Positions 51,361-59,668 of a stretch of DNA of 64,000 bases are shown one piece after another; positions within the stretch are counted from its first letter, which is position 1, and every line of letters starts with the position of its first letter. Position numbers and translations under genes: made by a program. The DNA is from Rhodospirillales bacterium (lineage in GTDB: Bacteria > Pseudomonadota > Alphaproteobacteria > Micavibrionales > Micavibrionaceae), in assembly GCA_020638295.1 (NCBI GenBank), contig JACKIU010000002.1:1-64000 (forward strand), in the 5' to 3' direction. The notes under the pieces were generated by a model that searched no databases, was not told the DNA's origin, and saw nothing but the letters and a program-made list of their open reading frames with translations.

Positions 51361-52872
51361 ATGAACCAGCCCCTGCCCGATTTCACTGCGTTTGAAGCCC
51401 ATTTCAAAAACGGCAAATCCCAGCTGTTGACCCACAAACTGCCCGGCGACCTCGAAACCCCGGTCGGGACATACCTGAAGCTCTGCATGGATGCCCCCTA
51501 CTCCTTCCTGCTGGAATCGGTCGAAGGCGGCAATGTGCTGGGCCGCTATTCGATCATCGGCATGGCGCCGGACCGCATCTGGACCTGCAAGCAAGGCGCC
51601 GTCACCCTCACCGATGCAAACGGCCATACTATCAACGACAGCGCAGACAGCGCCCTTGAATCCCTGCGCACACAAATCAAAGCCTGTCATATCGACGAAA
51701 TCCCGAACGGACTACCGCCAATGGCCGCCTCCGGCCTGTTTGGCTACCTCGGCTATGACATGATCCGCCTGATCGAAGACATTCCCGATAACAACCCTGA
51801 TGATCTGCAAATCCCCGACAGCGTCCTGATGCGCCCGTCCGTGTTGGTCATCTTTGACAACGTCAAACAGCTGATTACGCTGGTCACCCCCGTCTATGAA
51901 CATTCCAACAATACAGATCAGAACACCAAAACCGTATACGAACAAGCCATCAAGCGCCTCGAAACCACGATTGAACAAATCTTCACTTACGTCGATCGCG
52001 CGCGCCTGAATGTGAAATCACAAATCGCCACACCGCTCGATATCCAGTCAAACATGACGCGTGAGGCTTACCACGAAGCCGTGCGCAAGGCCGTCAACTA
52101 CACTTACGAAGGCGATATCTTTCAGGTCGTGCCCAGCCAGCGTTTCAGCGCCAATTTCGATCTGCCCGCCTTCGCGCTCTACCGCTCCCTGCGCCGGGTC
52201 AATCCCTCGCCCTTTATGTTCCATGTCGCGCTCGGTGATTTTCAACTGGTCGGGGCCAGCCCGGAAATCCTTGTCCGCGTACGCGATGGCGAAATCACCG
52301 TCCGCCCGATCGCCGGGACCCGCAAGCGCGGCAAAGACGCCGCTGAAGACAAAGCTCTGGCCGAAGAGCTTCTGTCCGATATCAAAGAACGCGCCGAGCA
52401 TTTGATGCTGCTGGACCTTGGCCGCAACGATGTCGGGCGCGTTGCCGAATTCGGCAGTGTCAAAGTCACCGACTCCTTCTTTGTTGAACTCTATTCCCAT
52501 GTCATGCATATCGTCTCCAACGTCACCGGGCGCCTGCGCAAAGACCTCGATATCGTTGACGCCCTGTTCGCCGGCTTCCCCGCCGGGACAGTCAGCGGCG
52601 CGCCCAAAGTTCGCGCCATGGAGATCATCGATGAGCTGGAAAACACCCGCCGCAGCTTTTACGCCGGAGGGGTCGGCTATCTGTCCGGCAACGGCATGCT
52701 CGATACCTGCATCGCCCTGCGCACCGCGCTCATCAAAGACGGTAAGCTGTACGTGCAGGCAGGCGGCGGTGTCGTCGCCGACAGCGACCCCGAATTCGAA
52801 TATCAGGAAACGGTCAATAAATCCCGCGCTCTTTTCCACGCCGCAGAACTGGCGATAGAAGCGGCGAAATAA
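51361..52872 (+). CDS. trpE: Anthranilate synthase component I
   Basis: This 503-residue chorismate-binding enzyme has the Anth_synt_I N-domain with the LLES feedback-type element (FLLESVEGG) and a C-terminal catalytic domain. The catalytic part has PFMFHVALGDFQLVGASPE, PIAGTRKRG, RAEHLMLLDLGRNDVGRV and GTVSGAPKVRAMEIID (only key stretches quoted). It converts chorismate and ammonia/glutamine to anthranilate. It is 20 bases after ppiD, with no leader attenuator space. Its partner trpG lies beyond the antisense yibQ gene. Confidence 0.96.
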   Translation: MNQPLPDFTAFEAHFKNGKSQLLTHKLPGDLETPVGTYLKLCMDAPYSFLLESVEGGNVLGRYSIIGMAPDRIWTCKQGAVTLTDANGHTINDSADSALESLRTQIKACHIDEIPNGLPPMAASGLFGYLGYDMIRLIEDIPDNNPDDLQIPDSVLMRPSVLVIFDNVKQLITLVTPVYEHSNNTDQNTKTVYEQAIKRLETTIEQIFTYVDRARLNVKSQIATPLDIQSNMTREAYHEAVRKAVNYTYEGDIFQVVPSQRFSANFDLPAFALYRSLRRVNPSPFMFHVALGDFQLVGASPEILVRVRDGEITVRPIAGTRKRGKDAAEDKALAEELLSDIKERAEHLMLLDLGRNDVGRVAEFGSVKVTDSFFVELYSHVMHIVSNVTGRLRKDLDIVDALFAGFPAGTVSGAPKVRAMEIIDELENTRRSFYAGGVGYLSGNGMLDTCIALRTALIKDGKLYVQAGGGVVADSDPEFEYQETVNKSRALFHAAELAIEAAK

Positions 52873-52882
52873 TCCTCTACCA

Positions 52883-52973
52883 CCGTCGTTGCGACCCCGG
52901 ACCTGATCCGGGGGAAGCAATCCAACTCTTAAGATGGATTGCCGCGTCAGCCTGACGGCTTCCTCGCAATGAC
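52883..52973. repeat. Family A palindromic repeat between trpE and yibQ
   Basis: CCGTCGTTGCGA near 52883-52894 pairs imperfectly with TCGCAATGAC ending 52973. The inner GAAGCAATCC and GGATTGC words of family A are present. It fits exactly between two convergent genes, so it may serve as their shared terminator. Confidence 0.75.
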
Positions 52974-52978
52974 AGAAA

Positions 52979-54298
52979 CTACTCCGCCTGCCCCAGCATT
53001 TTCTTGAGAATAGCTTCCCGCGCCTGCGCGCTGTTCGGATCGCTTTCAGGAACATCCCGCTTCGCTGGCGCTTTCACACCGGGCTTTTCAATTTTTGGGG
53101 GAGCAGCAGCCACCCCGGCCGCAGGCTCAGCCTTGGCCAGCACCTGAGGTTCAGCAACAGCCACCACCTTACGTTTTTCAGGTGCAGGTGCAGGTGCAGG
53201 TGCAAGTGCAGACGCTGGCTCGACCGCAGCCACAATCTGCCCTTTCGGACGCTCCACCAATTCCCCGGCACGCACGATCTCAAACCCGCGCGCGCGCACA
53301 TCATCAACCCAGCCCTGCAAACCAGCAATCGTCACATCCTTGGGATGCCCGATCGCAATCGCATAACCCTTTTTCGCGGCAATTTCCTCAGTTTTACGCA
53401 AAGCCGCCTCGACGAATTCAGGCGTTTCCTCATGATCGAGAAACACATCACGTACAGCCGTCGGCAAACCGTTCCGGCGCGAAGCATCGGCCGCCACCGA
53501 AGCCCCAATCGTCTTTGAATCGATAAAATACAATCCCCGCTCACCGAGCGCCTCCATCACCCAGTCCATCAACTGCGCATCTTGCGTTACCCGGCTGCCC
53601 ATGTGGTTATTCACTCCAACATACCCGTCAAAACTCTCAAACGCCGCCGCCATATTCTCTTTAACAGCCTGCTCGTCCATCCCCGATTTAATCGCAACCG
53701 GTCCCAGAGACACCGGGTCGCTCATCGCCTGCATTGGCATATGAATCATCATCTCATGCCGGCGCATCTTCGCCTTGGCGGTAATGCCGTCCAGATCCTC
53801 AGCATACGGCAAAAAGGCCAGCGTCAGCGGCGCATCGATATCGATCACCTCAAAACTGTTGGCCCGGTTCACCCCCATATCATCGATAATAATCGCGATT
53901 TTCGGCTTGCCGGTCACAATCAACGGCTCATAATCCGGCGCGACTTTCTCAATTTTCGGTTGCGGCGCGTCGGTGTAAATCTCTTCGACGAACGCTTCTT
54001 CCTCAGGCGTTTCTTCGGCATTATAGGCCGCGATGATTTCACCGAGATCGCTCTCCTCCAGTTCAAGCGATTGCACGGGTGGATTCGAATAACCCAATGC
54101 CGTCTTAAACTGCGCCGGAGCATCGTCATAGGAGGACAGCCCCTCATCCCCTTCCCCGCTTATCATAAAATGAATGACAAACATCAAGGCCGTAGCGATA
54201 ACAATAAACAGGAATGTCCCGCGCGGATTTGCGTAGCGTTTCATAAAATCCATCATACCGACATTCATCATCGACCACAACGATCTTAATCCTTGCAT
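52979..54298 (-). CDS. yibQ: Divergent polysaccharide deacetylase family (YibQ/DUF610)
   Basis: This protein has up to 439 residues. An N-terminal TM helix lies about 28-46, then an acidic linker, and a deacetylase-like domain at about 130-345 with IAIIIDDMGVN, MIHMPMQA and NNHMGSRVT, typical of DUF610. The C-terminal tail (about 355-439) is Pro/Ala-rich, including an APAPAPAP run from a hexamer repeat. Several in-frame ATGs near 54298-54240 could start it. It lies antisense between trpE and trpG. Confidence 0.83.
   Translation of the reverse strand: MQGLRSLWSMMNVGMMDFMKRYANPRGTFLFIVIATALMFVIHFMISGEGDEGLSSYDDAPAQFKTALGYSNPPVQSLELEESDLGEIIAAYNAEETPEEEAFVEEIYTDAPQPKIEKVAPDYEPLIVTGKPKIAIIIDDMGVNRANSFEVIDIDAPLTLAFLPYAEDLDGITAKAKMRRHEMMIHMPMQAMSDPVSLGPVAIKSGMDEQAVKENMAAAFESFDGYVGVNNHMGSRVTQDAQLMDWVMEALGERGLYFIDSKTIGASVAADASRRNGLPTAVRDVFLDHEETPEFVEAALRKTEEIAAKKGYAIAIGHPKDVTIAGLQGWVDDVRARGFEIVRAGELVERPKGQIVAAVEPASALAPAPAPAPEKRKVVAVAEPQVLAKAEPAAGVAAAPPKIEKPGVKAPAKRDVPESDPNSAQAREAILKKMLGQAE
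53181..53210. repeat. Hexanucleotide tandem repeat in yibQ
   Basis: Five tandem copies of GGTGCA (last one AGTGCA). It encodes the Ala-Pro run in the YibQ tail. Copy-number change keeps the frame and would change tail length only. Confidence 0.9.
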
Positions 54299-54329
54299 TC
54301 ACGCCCCTCTTTACGCCATAAAAGCGAGC

Positions 54330-54902
54330 ATGATTATACTCATCGACAACTATGACAGCTTTACCTACAACCTGGTGCAATATCTGGGCGATCTGGACGT
54401 GGAAACTGAAGTTCACCGCAACGACCAGATCAGCGTTGAGGAGGTATTGGCTCAAAAACCGGCCGGACTGATGATTTCCCCCGGCCCCAGCGATCCCGAT
54501 CATGCCGGCATCTGTCTCGACCTTGTCAAAGCCGCCGCAAAGCACGAAATCCCTCTGATTGGTGTCTGCCTCGGGCACCAGACCATCGGCCAGGCCTTTG
54601 GCGGTAAAATCGTCAAAACCACCCCGCTGCATGGCAAAATGTCAAACATCGTCCATGAAGGCGAAAGCGTCTTTGCCGGGCTCCCTCACCGATTGAAGTC
54701 ACGCGCTATCACTCTCTGGTCATCGAACCGCGAAAGCCTGCCCGATTGTCTCGAAATTACAGCCCGAACCGAAAACGGCATCATCATGGGCGTTGCCCAC
54801 AAAACTCTGCCGATCCATGGCGTCCAGTTCCACCCCGAAAGCATCGCAACCCAGCACGGCCATGCGATGTTGAAAAATTTTTGCAACCAACTAAAGCACT
54901 AG
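54330..54902 (+). CDS. trpG: Anthranilate synthase component II (glutamine amidotransferase)
   Basis: This 190-residue class I amidotransferase has IDNYDSFTYNLVQYL, SPGPSDP, the nucleophile C80 in GVCLGHQ, and the His/Glu pair in VQFHPESIA (H170). It supplies ammonia to TrpE and, in many bacteria, to PabB. It starts 30 bases from the divergent yibQ start and leads the trpG-trpD-trpC group. Confidence 0.95.
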   Translation: MIILIDNYDSFTYNLVQYLGDLDVETEVHRNDQISVEEVLAQKPAGLMISPGPSDPDHAGICLDLVKAAAKHEIPLIGVCLGHQTIGQAFGGKIVKTTPLHGKMSNIVHEGESVFAGLPHRLKSRAITLWSSNRESLPDCLEITARTENGIIMGVAHKTLPIHGVQFHPESIATQHGHAMLKNFCNQLKH

Positions 54903-54919
54903 CGCACTGATACACTAAA

Positions 54920-55918
54920 ATGACACTTCCCGACGGCAAAACACCTTTAAGCGAAGACCGAATGATCGAGGCCATGAACCAGATCATGAACGGCGCGGTC
55001 AGCGACGAAGACCTCGCGGCCTTTCTCGTCAACATGGCCGATCGCGGTGAAACCGTCGAAGAGCTCACCGGCGCTGCCCGCGTCATGCGTGAAAAAGCCA
55101 CCCATATCAAAGCCCCCTACGGCGCGGTCGATTGCTGTGGCACCGGCGGTGACGCATCAGGCACATATAACATCTCCAGCGCCGTTGCTCTGGTCGCGGC
55201 CAGTTGCGGCGTGACCGTGGCCAAACACGGCAACCGCGCCGCCAGTTCTAAATCCGGCGCCGCCGATGTCCTCGAAGTCCTCGGTGTTAATCTCAATATT
55301 TCGCAAGACCGCCTCGAAGAAGCGCTACAAACCATCCATTTCGGCTTCCTGATGGCCCCCAATCACCACAAGACCATGAAACACGTCATGCCGGTGCGCA
55401 AAGCTTTAGGACGACGTACCATCTTTAACCTGCTGGGACCTCTGGCCAACCCCGCCGGCACCCGCCGCCAACTGCTCGGCGTCTTTGATAAGAAATGGGT
55501 CCGCCCGATGGCCGAAACGCTTAAGGCTCTGGGTACAAAAAGCGCCTGGGTCGTCCACGGCGAAGATGGCCTCGATGAAATCACCACCACCGCCCCCACC
55601 TTTGTCGCCAAACTGGACAGCGAAGGCATCATCACCGAAACCACCCTCACCCCCGAAGATTTCGGACTAGAGCGCGTGGAGAGCGAAAAACTGCTCGGTG
55701 GTTCTGCTGAAGATAATGCGAAGGCCTTACGCGCCGTGCTGGAGGGGCAAAAATGTGCCTACCGCAATATCGTGCTGGCCAACACCGCCGCCGTCCTGAT
55801 CATCGCGGGCAAAGCAACCGCACTGGATAAAGCCATGCAAAAAGCCGCAAACGCCATCGATACCGGCCTCGCCCTGCAAACCCTCAAAGACTATATCGCG
55901 TTTTCGCGGGGGAGCTAA
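54920..55918 (+). CDS. trpD: Anthranilate phosphoribosyltransferase
   Basis: This 332-residue enzyme has the PRPP-binding CGTGGDASGTYNISS, then KHGNRAASSKSGAADVLE, NPAGTRRQLLGVF and the C-terminal helical region. It transfers the phosphoribosyl group of PRPP to anthranilate. It follows trpG by 17 bases and is followed by trpC 5 bases later. Confidence 0.97.
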   Translation: MTLPDGKTPLSEDRMIEAMNQIMNGAVSDEDLAAFLVNMADRGETVEELTGAARVMREKATHIKAPYGAVDCCGTGGDASGTYNISSAVALVAASCGVTVAKHGNRAASSKSGAADVLEVLGVNLNISQDRLEEALQTIHFGFLMAPNHHKTMKHVMPVRKALGRRTIFNLLGPLANPAGTRRQLLGVFDKKWVRPMAETLKALGTKSAWVVHGEDGLDEITTTAPTFVAKLDSEGIITETTLTPEDFGLERVESEKLLGGSAEDNAKALRAVLEGQKCAYRNIVLANTAAVLIIAGKATALDKAMQKAANAIDTGLALQTLKDYIAFSRGS

Positions 55919-55923
55919 AAATC

Positions 55924-56712
55924 GTGAGCGTCCTGCAAGAAATCTGCGATAAAAAAAGGAGCCATGTTCAGGCCCGTAAAACCGCCTGCCCTGGTGCCGA
56001 ACTCACCGCCCGCTTGGCTGACCAACCACCGCCGCGCGGTTTCATCGAAAACATCAAAGCCGTCAACCAAACCGGCATTGCCCTGATTAGCGAGGTCAAA
56101 AAGGCCTCCCCCAGCAAGGGCCTGATCCGCGCTGACTTCGACCCGGCGACTATCGCCAAAACCTATGAAGACAGCGGCGCGGCTTGTGTCTCCGTCCTCA
56201 CCGATGAACCTTATTTTCAAGGCAGAGATGAGCATTTCCGCGCTGCCCGCGCTGCCATCACCCTGCCGATGATCCGCAAGGATTTCATGATCGATCCCTA
56301 CCAGATCATCGAATCGCGCGCACTCGGTGCCGATTGCATCCTGCTCATCATGGCGGCCCTCGACAATTCTCTGGCCGCTGATCTCTATGCCCAGGCCACC
56401 GACCTCGACATGGATGTGCTGGTTGAAATCCACGATGCTGAAGAACTTGAACGCGCCCTCAACCTCAATCCCGTCATGATCGGCATCAACAATCGTAACC
56501 TCAAAACCCTGAATGTCGATGTCCGGACCTCCTTTGATTTGGTCGACGCCATTCCCGAACCGTGCGTCAAAATCGCCGAAAGCGGCCTGTCCGATCACAA
56601 CACCATCACCCGTCTTAGAACAGCCGGTTTCAGCGGCTTTCTCGTCGGCGAAAGCCTGATGCGTCAGGACGATATCGGAGACGCCGTAAAAAAAATGCGT
56701 ACCGGCATTTGA
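55924..56712 (+). CDS. trpC: Indole-3-glycerol phosphate synthase
   Basis: This 262-residue TIM barrel starts at GTG 55924. It has ALISEVKKASPSKGLI, CVSVLTDEPYFQG, MIRKDFMIDPYQI, GINNRNLKTL and AESGL. It closes the indole ring from CdRP. In many alphaproteobacteria moaC and moeA follow trpC; here lexA follows directly. Confidence 0.96.
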   Translation: MSVLQEICDKKRSHVQARKTACPGAELTARLADQPPPRGFIENIKAVNQTGIALISEVKKASPSKGLIRADFDPATIAKTYEDSGAACVSVLTDEPYFQGRDEHFRAARAAITLPMIRKDFMIDPYQIIESRALGADCILLIMAALDNSLAADLYAQATDLDMDVLVEIHDAEELERALNLNPVMIGINNRNLKTLNVDVRTSFDLVDAIPEPCVKIAESGLSDHNTITRLRTAGFSGFLVGESLMRQDDIGDAVKKMRTGI

Positions 56713-56722
56713 CACAGACCAA

Positions 56723-56737
56723 GAACTAAAGTAGAAC
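56723..56737. promoter_or_regulatory. SOS box upstream of lexA
   Basis: GAAC at 56723-56726, seven bases TAAAGTA, GAAC at 56734-56737. This matches the alphaproteobacterial LexA operator GTTC-N7-GTTC read on the other strand. It lies 80 bases before the lexA start, consistent with autorepression. Confidence 0.8.
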
Positions 56738-56817
56738 AAAAGGCGTATATCTGCGTATCTCACTGCGTCATACTGCGCGCATGCCTGCGCGGCGATATAC
56801 ATGAAGAGGAAAGAATT

Positions 56818-57492
56818 ATGCTCACAAAAAAACAGCGCGATCTGTTGCACTTCATCCACCAGCGCCTGCAGGAAGACGATGTCCCGCCGTCTTTCGAGGA
56901 AATGAAAGAAGCGCTGGGCCTGAAATCAAAATCCGGCATTCACCGCCTGATCAGCGGTTTGGAAGAACGCGGCTATATCGAGCGCCTGCCGCATCGCGCC
57001 CGAGCACTGGAAATCAAACGCCTGCCTGATGGCTTTAAAAACGCAGAAAGCCCGCAGACAAATAATATCGCCAATTTCACTCCACCGGCCAATCAAGATA
57101 TGTCAGACTTTCAACAGGTCCCGCTCTACGGCAAAATCGCCGCCGGTACACCGATTGAAGCGATCAGTAACGAAACCGATTTCGTGCAAATCCCGCCCGG
57201 TCTTGGCGGGCGTGGCGAACTCTACGCTCTGACCATCGAAGGCGATTCGATGATCAATGCCGGGATTAACGATGCCGACACCGTCATCATTCAACGCTGC
57301 GACACTGCCGAAAACGGCGCGATCGTTGTGGCGCTCGTCGATGACCACGAAGCTACGCTCAAACGCCTGCGCCGCGCCGGGGGCAAAATCGTTCTGGAAC
57401 CCGAAAACGACGCCTATGAACCGCGCATTCTTGAACCTCATCGCGTCAAAATTCAAGGGCGGCTCGTCAGCCTGATGCGCTCATATCATTAA
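56818..57492 (+). CDS. lexA: SOS repressor LexA
   Basis: This 224-residue repressor-protease has an N-terminal winged HTH (about 1-65; SFEEMKEALGLKSKSGIHRLI) and a C-terminal peptidase S24 domain. The domain has the Ala-Gly cleavage site A109-G110 in KIAAGTPIEA and the Ser144/Lys182 dyad (EGDSMINAG; ATLKRLR). It represses the SOS regulon until RecA-stimulated self-cleavage. It overlaps the end of the convergent comEC by 4 bases. Confidence 0.96.
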   Translation: MLTKKQRDLLHFIHQRLQEDDVPPSFEEMKEALGLKSKSGIHRLISGLEERGYIERLPHRARALEIKRLPDGFKNAESPQTNNIANFTPPANQDMSDFQQVPLYGKIAAGTPIEAISNETDFVQIPPGLGGRGELYALTIEGDSMINAGINDADTVIIQRCDTAENGAIVVALVDDHEATLKRLRRAGGKIVLEPENDAYEPRILEPHRVKIQGRLVSLMRSYH

Positions 57493-59606
57493 TCACGCAA
57501 ATCCCACTGCGCCCGCGCCACCCACGGGCGTTTCCCGCGCCCATCTTCGACCGCCACAATCTGAGGTTTTTGCCCCTCTCGCAACGTCACCGCATGCGCC
57601 CCTTTCCGCCATGTCGTGAACCGGTCAATCACCTGCGCTCCATCACATTTCGGGGCCGGGGCCGACAAAACAATTACTTGCGCCCAGCCGCACGCTTCCT
57701 CAAATCCCCTTAGCCCGCGCAAAAACGCGATGCGATGTCCCGCTCGATCCAAACGGCACGCCGCCTCACCACAGCAAAAATCATCAACACACCCCTCCTT
57801 CGGCCAGACTTGTAAAACCTCGTCCTGCAGCCCCAAACCCTGCTGCCATTGCTCACGTACAAACTGTGCCTTGCGCCCGTCCGAATATGCGTACGCTCCA
57901 TCGTCAAGACGCACAGCACTTAATTTAGAATCAGAAGAAATTAAAATATCATATTGATTTATAAATAAAACACAGATCATAAAGATCAAAAACGGCACAA
58001 GAGCCATGACCCGCAAACGCCCCTTAATCAGCACCAGCATGGTAAAACCAAACGCAAACCACAAAAACGCCGCGCCGCTCCACAACCGACTATGCACCAC
58101 CGCCATCGGCAAATCCGCGACAAAATGCGCGATTGAAAGAATGGAATCAAGCCCCCAGCCCATCACGACAAGCGCCGGAGCGTCCGCTCCGAACGGCCAA
58201 AGCACAAAATGCAAAACCGCCGCCGGCATCACAAAAAAGGTCAAAATCGGCATCGCCAGAATATTGGCCAGCAAGCCATACACCGCCAATTGCTGAAAAT
58301 GATACAGCGCAAAACCCGCCGTTGCCAAAGTTGCGATCACACTCGTCACCGACACCCCAAGCACGTACAGCCCGGCCCGCTTCCCCCACCCCGCGCGAGT
58401 GTACATGGCAGACCACCACGGCCGCATCGCCGTATAAAACGCCACCAATCCGGCCACAGCGGCAAACGACATCTGAAAGCTCGCCGAAAGCAGACTTTCC
58501 GGAAAAATCAACAGGATTACAATCGCCGAAAACGCCACCAGCCGCATCGAAATCGGCGTCCGGTCAAGCATCAGAGCTCCAAACACCACGCCAATCATCA
58601 AGGTCGCGCGCACAGTCGGAACATTAGCGCCCGCCAGAAACATATAAAAAACCGTCATCGCCATAGCCACAACCGCGGCATATTTCTTGATTGGATAACT
58701 GAGCGCAAACGCCGGAAAAAGCGCCATCGCAAAACGCACGGTAAAAAACACGAAACCGAAGAACAACCCGACATGCAAACCGGAAATCGCCAGAATATGG
58801 GCCAGCCCTGCCGCACGCATCGCCTCAAGATCGGCCTCTTCAATCCCGGCGCGCTGCCCGACCAGCAAGGCTGCGGCAACCGCGCCTTTTTCCCCGGCCA
58901 TATCGATAGCCTTTGCGGCAATATGCGCCCGCGCACTCTGCAAAGCCCCCGCAAGGCCGCTCCCGGCACTTTCCATCACTTCGCGCGGCTCGCCATAGGA
59001 AAACCCGACCGCGCCGATCCCCTTAAAATACATATGGCGTTGAAAATCAAACCCGCCGGGCATCACCGGCGGCGAGGGCGGATTAAGCCCGGCCAAAACC
59101 TTCACGTGCGACCCTACCTGAACGTCGCCCGCATCTCTGAATTTAATCCGCACCCGGCGCGGCGTCTCTTCAGGTGATAAATCCTCAATCGAGACCGCCC
59201 CGATCACCGCCCGCGCGCTGTTTTCCCCCGGCAGATATTCGATGGCCTCAACAACGCCGTGAACCTCAACCGGCCCGATCTTCTTTTGCAAAATCGGCGT
59301 ATAAACCTGATGCGTACGCCATGCCGCCGCTCCAAAACCGAGTGTCGCCAAAACAAGGCCCAACACCGCCAAACGCAAAGCGTCATAAGAGCGCACAAAC
59401 CATAAACCGGGCAAAAACGCGAAAAGGAGAAGCAGGGGAAGAATAAGCGGCGGTTCTCTCGCCAGTTCAAAATAAACCAGAATGCCGCACGCCATGCACA
59501 CCGGCGCCCACAAAAACGCCTCAGAACGCTGCAAGGCAAGGGACTCACCCAACGCATCCCGCCAAATGAATCGCTTGCATGTATCCCCGATGCGTTTTAA
59601 GACCAT
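57489..59606 (-). CDS. comEC: ComEC/Rec2-type competence membrane protein
   Basis: This multi-pass membrane protein has about 705 residues. It has an N-terminal DUF4131-type region with two TM helices, the Competence domain (AGLAHILAISGLHVGLFFGF region, then many TM helices at about 270-500) and a short C-terminal soluble part. The C-terminal metallo-beta-lactamase domain of ComEC is not evident, giving the short form common in alphaproteobacteria. It forms the DNA uptake channel. I start it at ATG 59606. The frame extends to 59669, but this would run into the gltX start. Confidence 0.88.
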   Translation of the reverse strand: MVLKRIGDTCKRFIWRDALGESLALQRSEAFLWAPVCMACGILVYFELAREPPLILPLLLLFAFLPGLWFVRSYDALRLAVLGLVLATLGFGAAAWRTHQVYTPILQKKIGPVEVHGVVEAIEYLPGENSARAVIGAVSIEDLSPEETPRRVRIKFRDAGDVQVGSHVKVLAGLNPPSPPVMPGGFDFQRHMYFKGIGAVGFSYGEPREVMESAGSGLAGALQSARAHIAAKAIDMAGEKGAVAAALLVGQRAGIEEADLEAMRAAGLAHILAISGLHVGLFFGFVFFTVRFAMALFPAFALSYPIKKYAAVVAMAMTVFYMFLAGANVPTVRATLMIGVVFGALMLDRTPISMRLVAFSAIVILLIFPESLLSASFQMSFAAVAGLVAFYTAMRPWWSAMYTRAGWGKRAGLYVLGVSVTSVIATLATAGFALYHFQQLAVYGLLANILAMPILTFFVMPAAVLHFVLWPFGADAPALVVMGWGLDSILSIAHFVADLPMAVVHSRLWSGAAFLWFAFGFTMLVLIKGRLRVMALVPFLIFMICVLFINQYDILISSDSKLSAVRLDDGAYAYSDGRKAQFVREQWQQGLGLQDEVLQVWPKEGCVDDFCCGEAACRLDRAGHRIAFLRGLRGFEEACGWAQVIVLSAPAPKCDGAQVIDRFTTWRKGAHAVTLREGQKPQIVAVEDGRGKRPWVARAQWDLRD

Positions 59607-59668
59607 AGCGTTCGTTTTAAACAAAAATACAGACCAAACAAGCAACTTTACAGGCAAGAGCACCCACA

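Noticed and set aside
52048..53055. Long minus-strand frame (335 codons) opposite trpE
   Set aside because: Antisense shadow that also runs through the family A repeat; TrpE motifs are complete on the plus strand.
53181..53210. Possible CRISPR-like repeat
   Set aside because: Only a 6-base tandem repeat without spacers, inside a coding region.
55915..56859. Long minus-strand frame (314 codons) opposite trpC
   Set aside because: Antisense shadow of trpC and the lexA leader; no recognisable domain.
58209..59177. Long plus-strand frame (322 codons) opposite comEC
   Set aside because: His/Arg/Gln-rich composition typical of antisense reading of a membrane protein gene.
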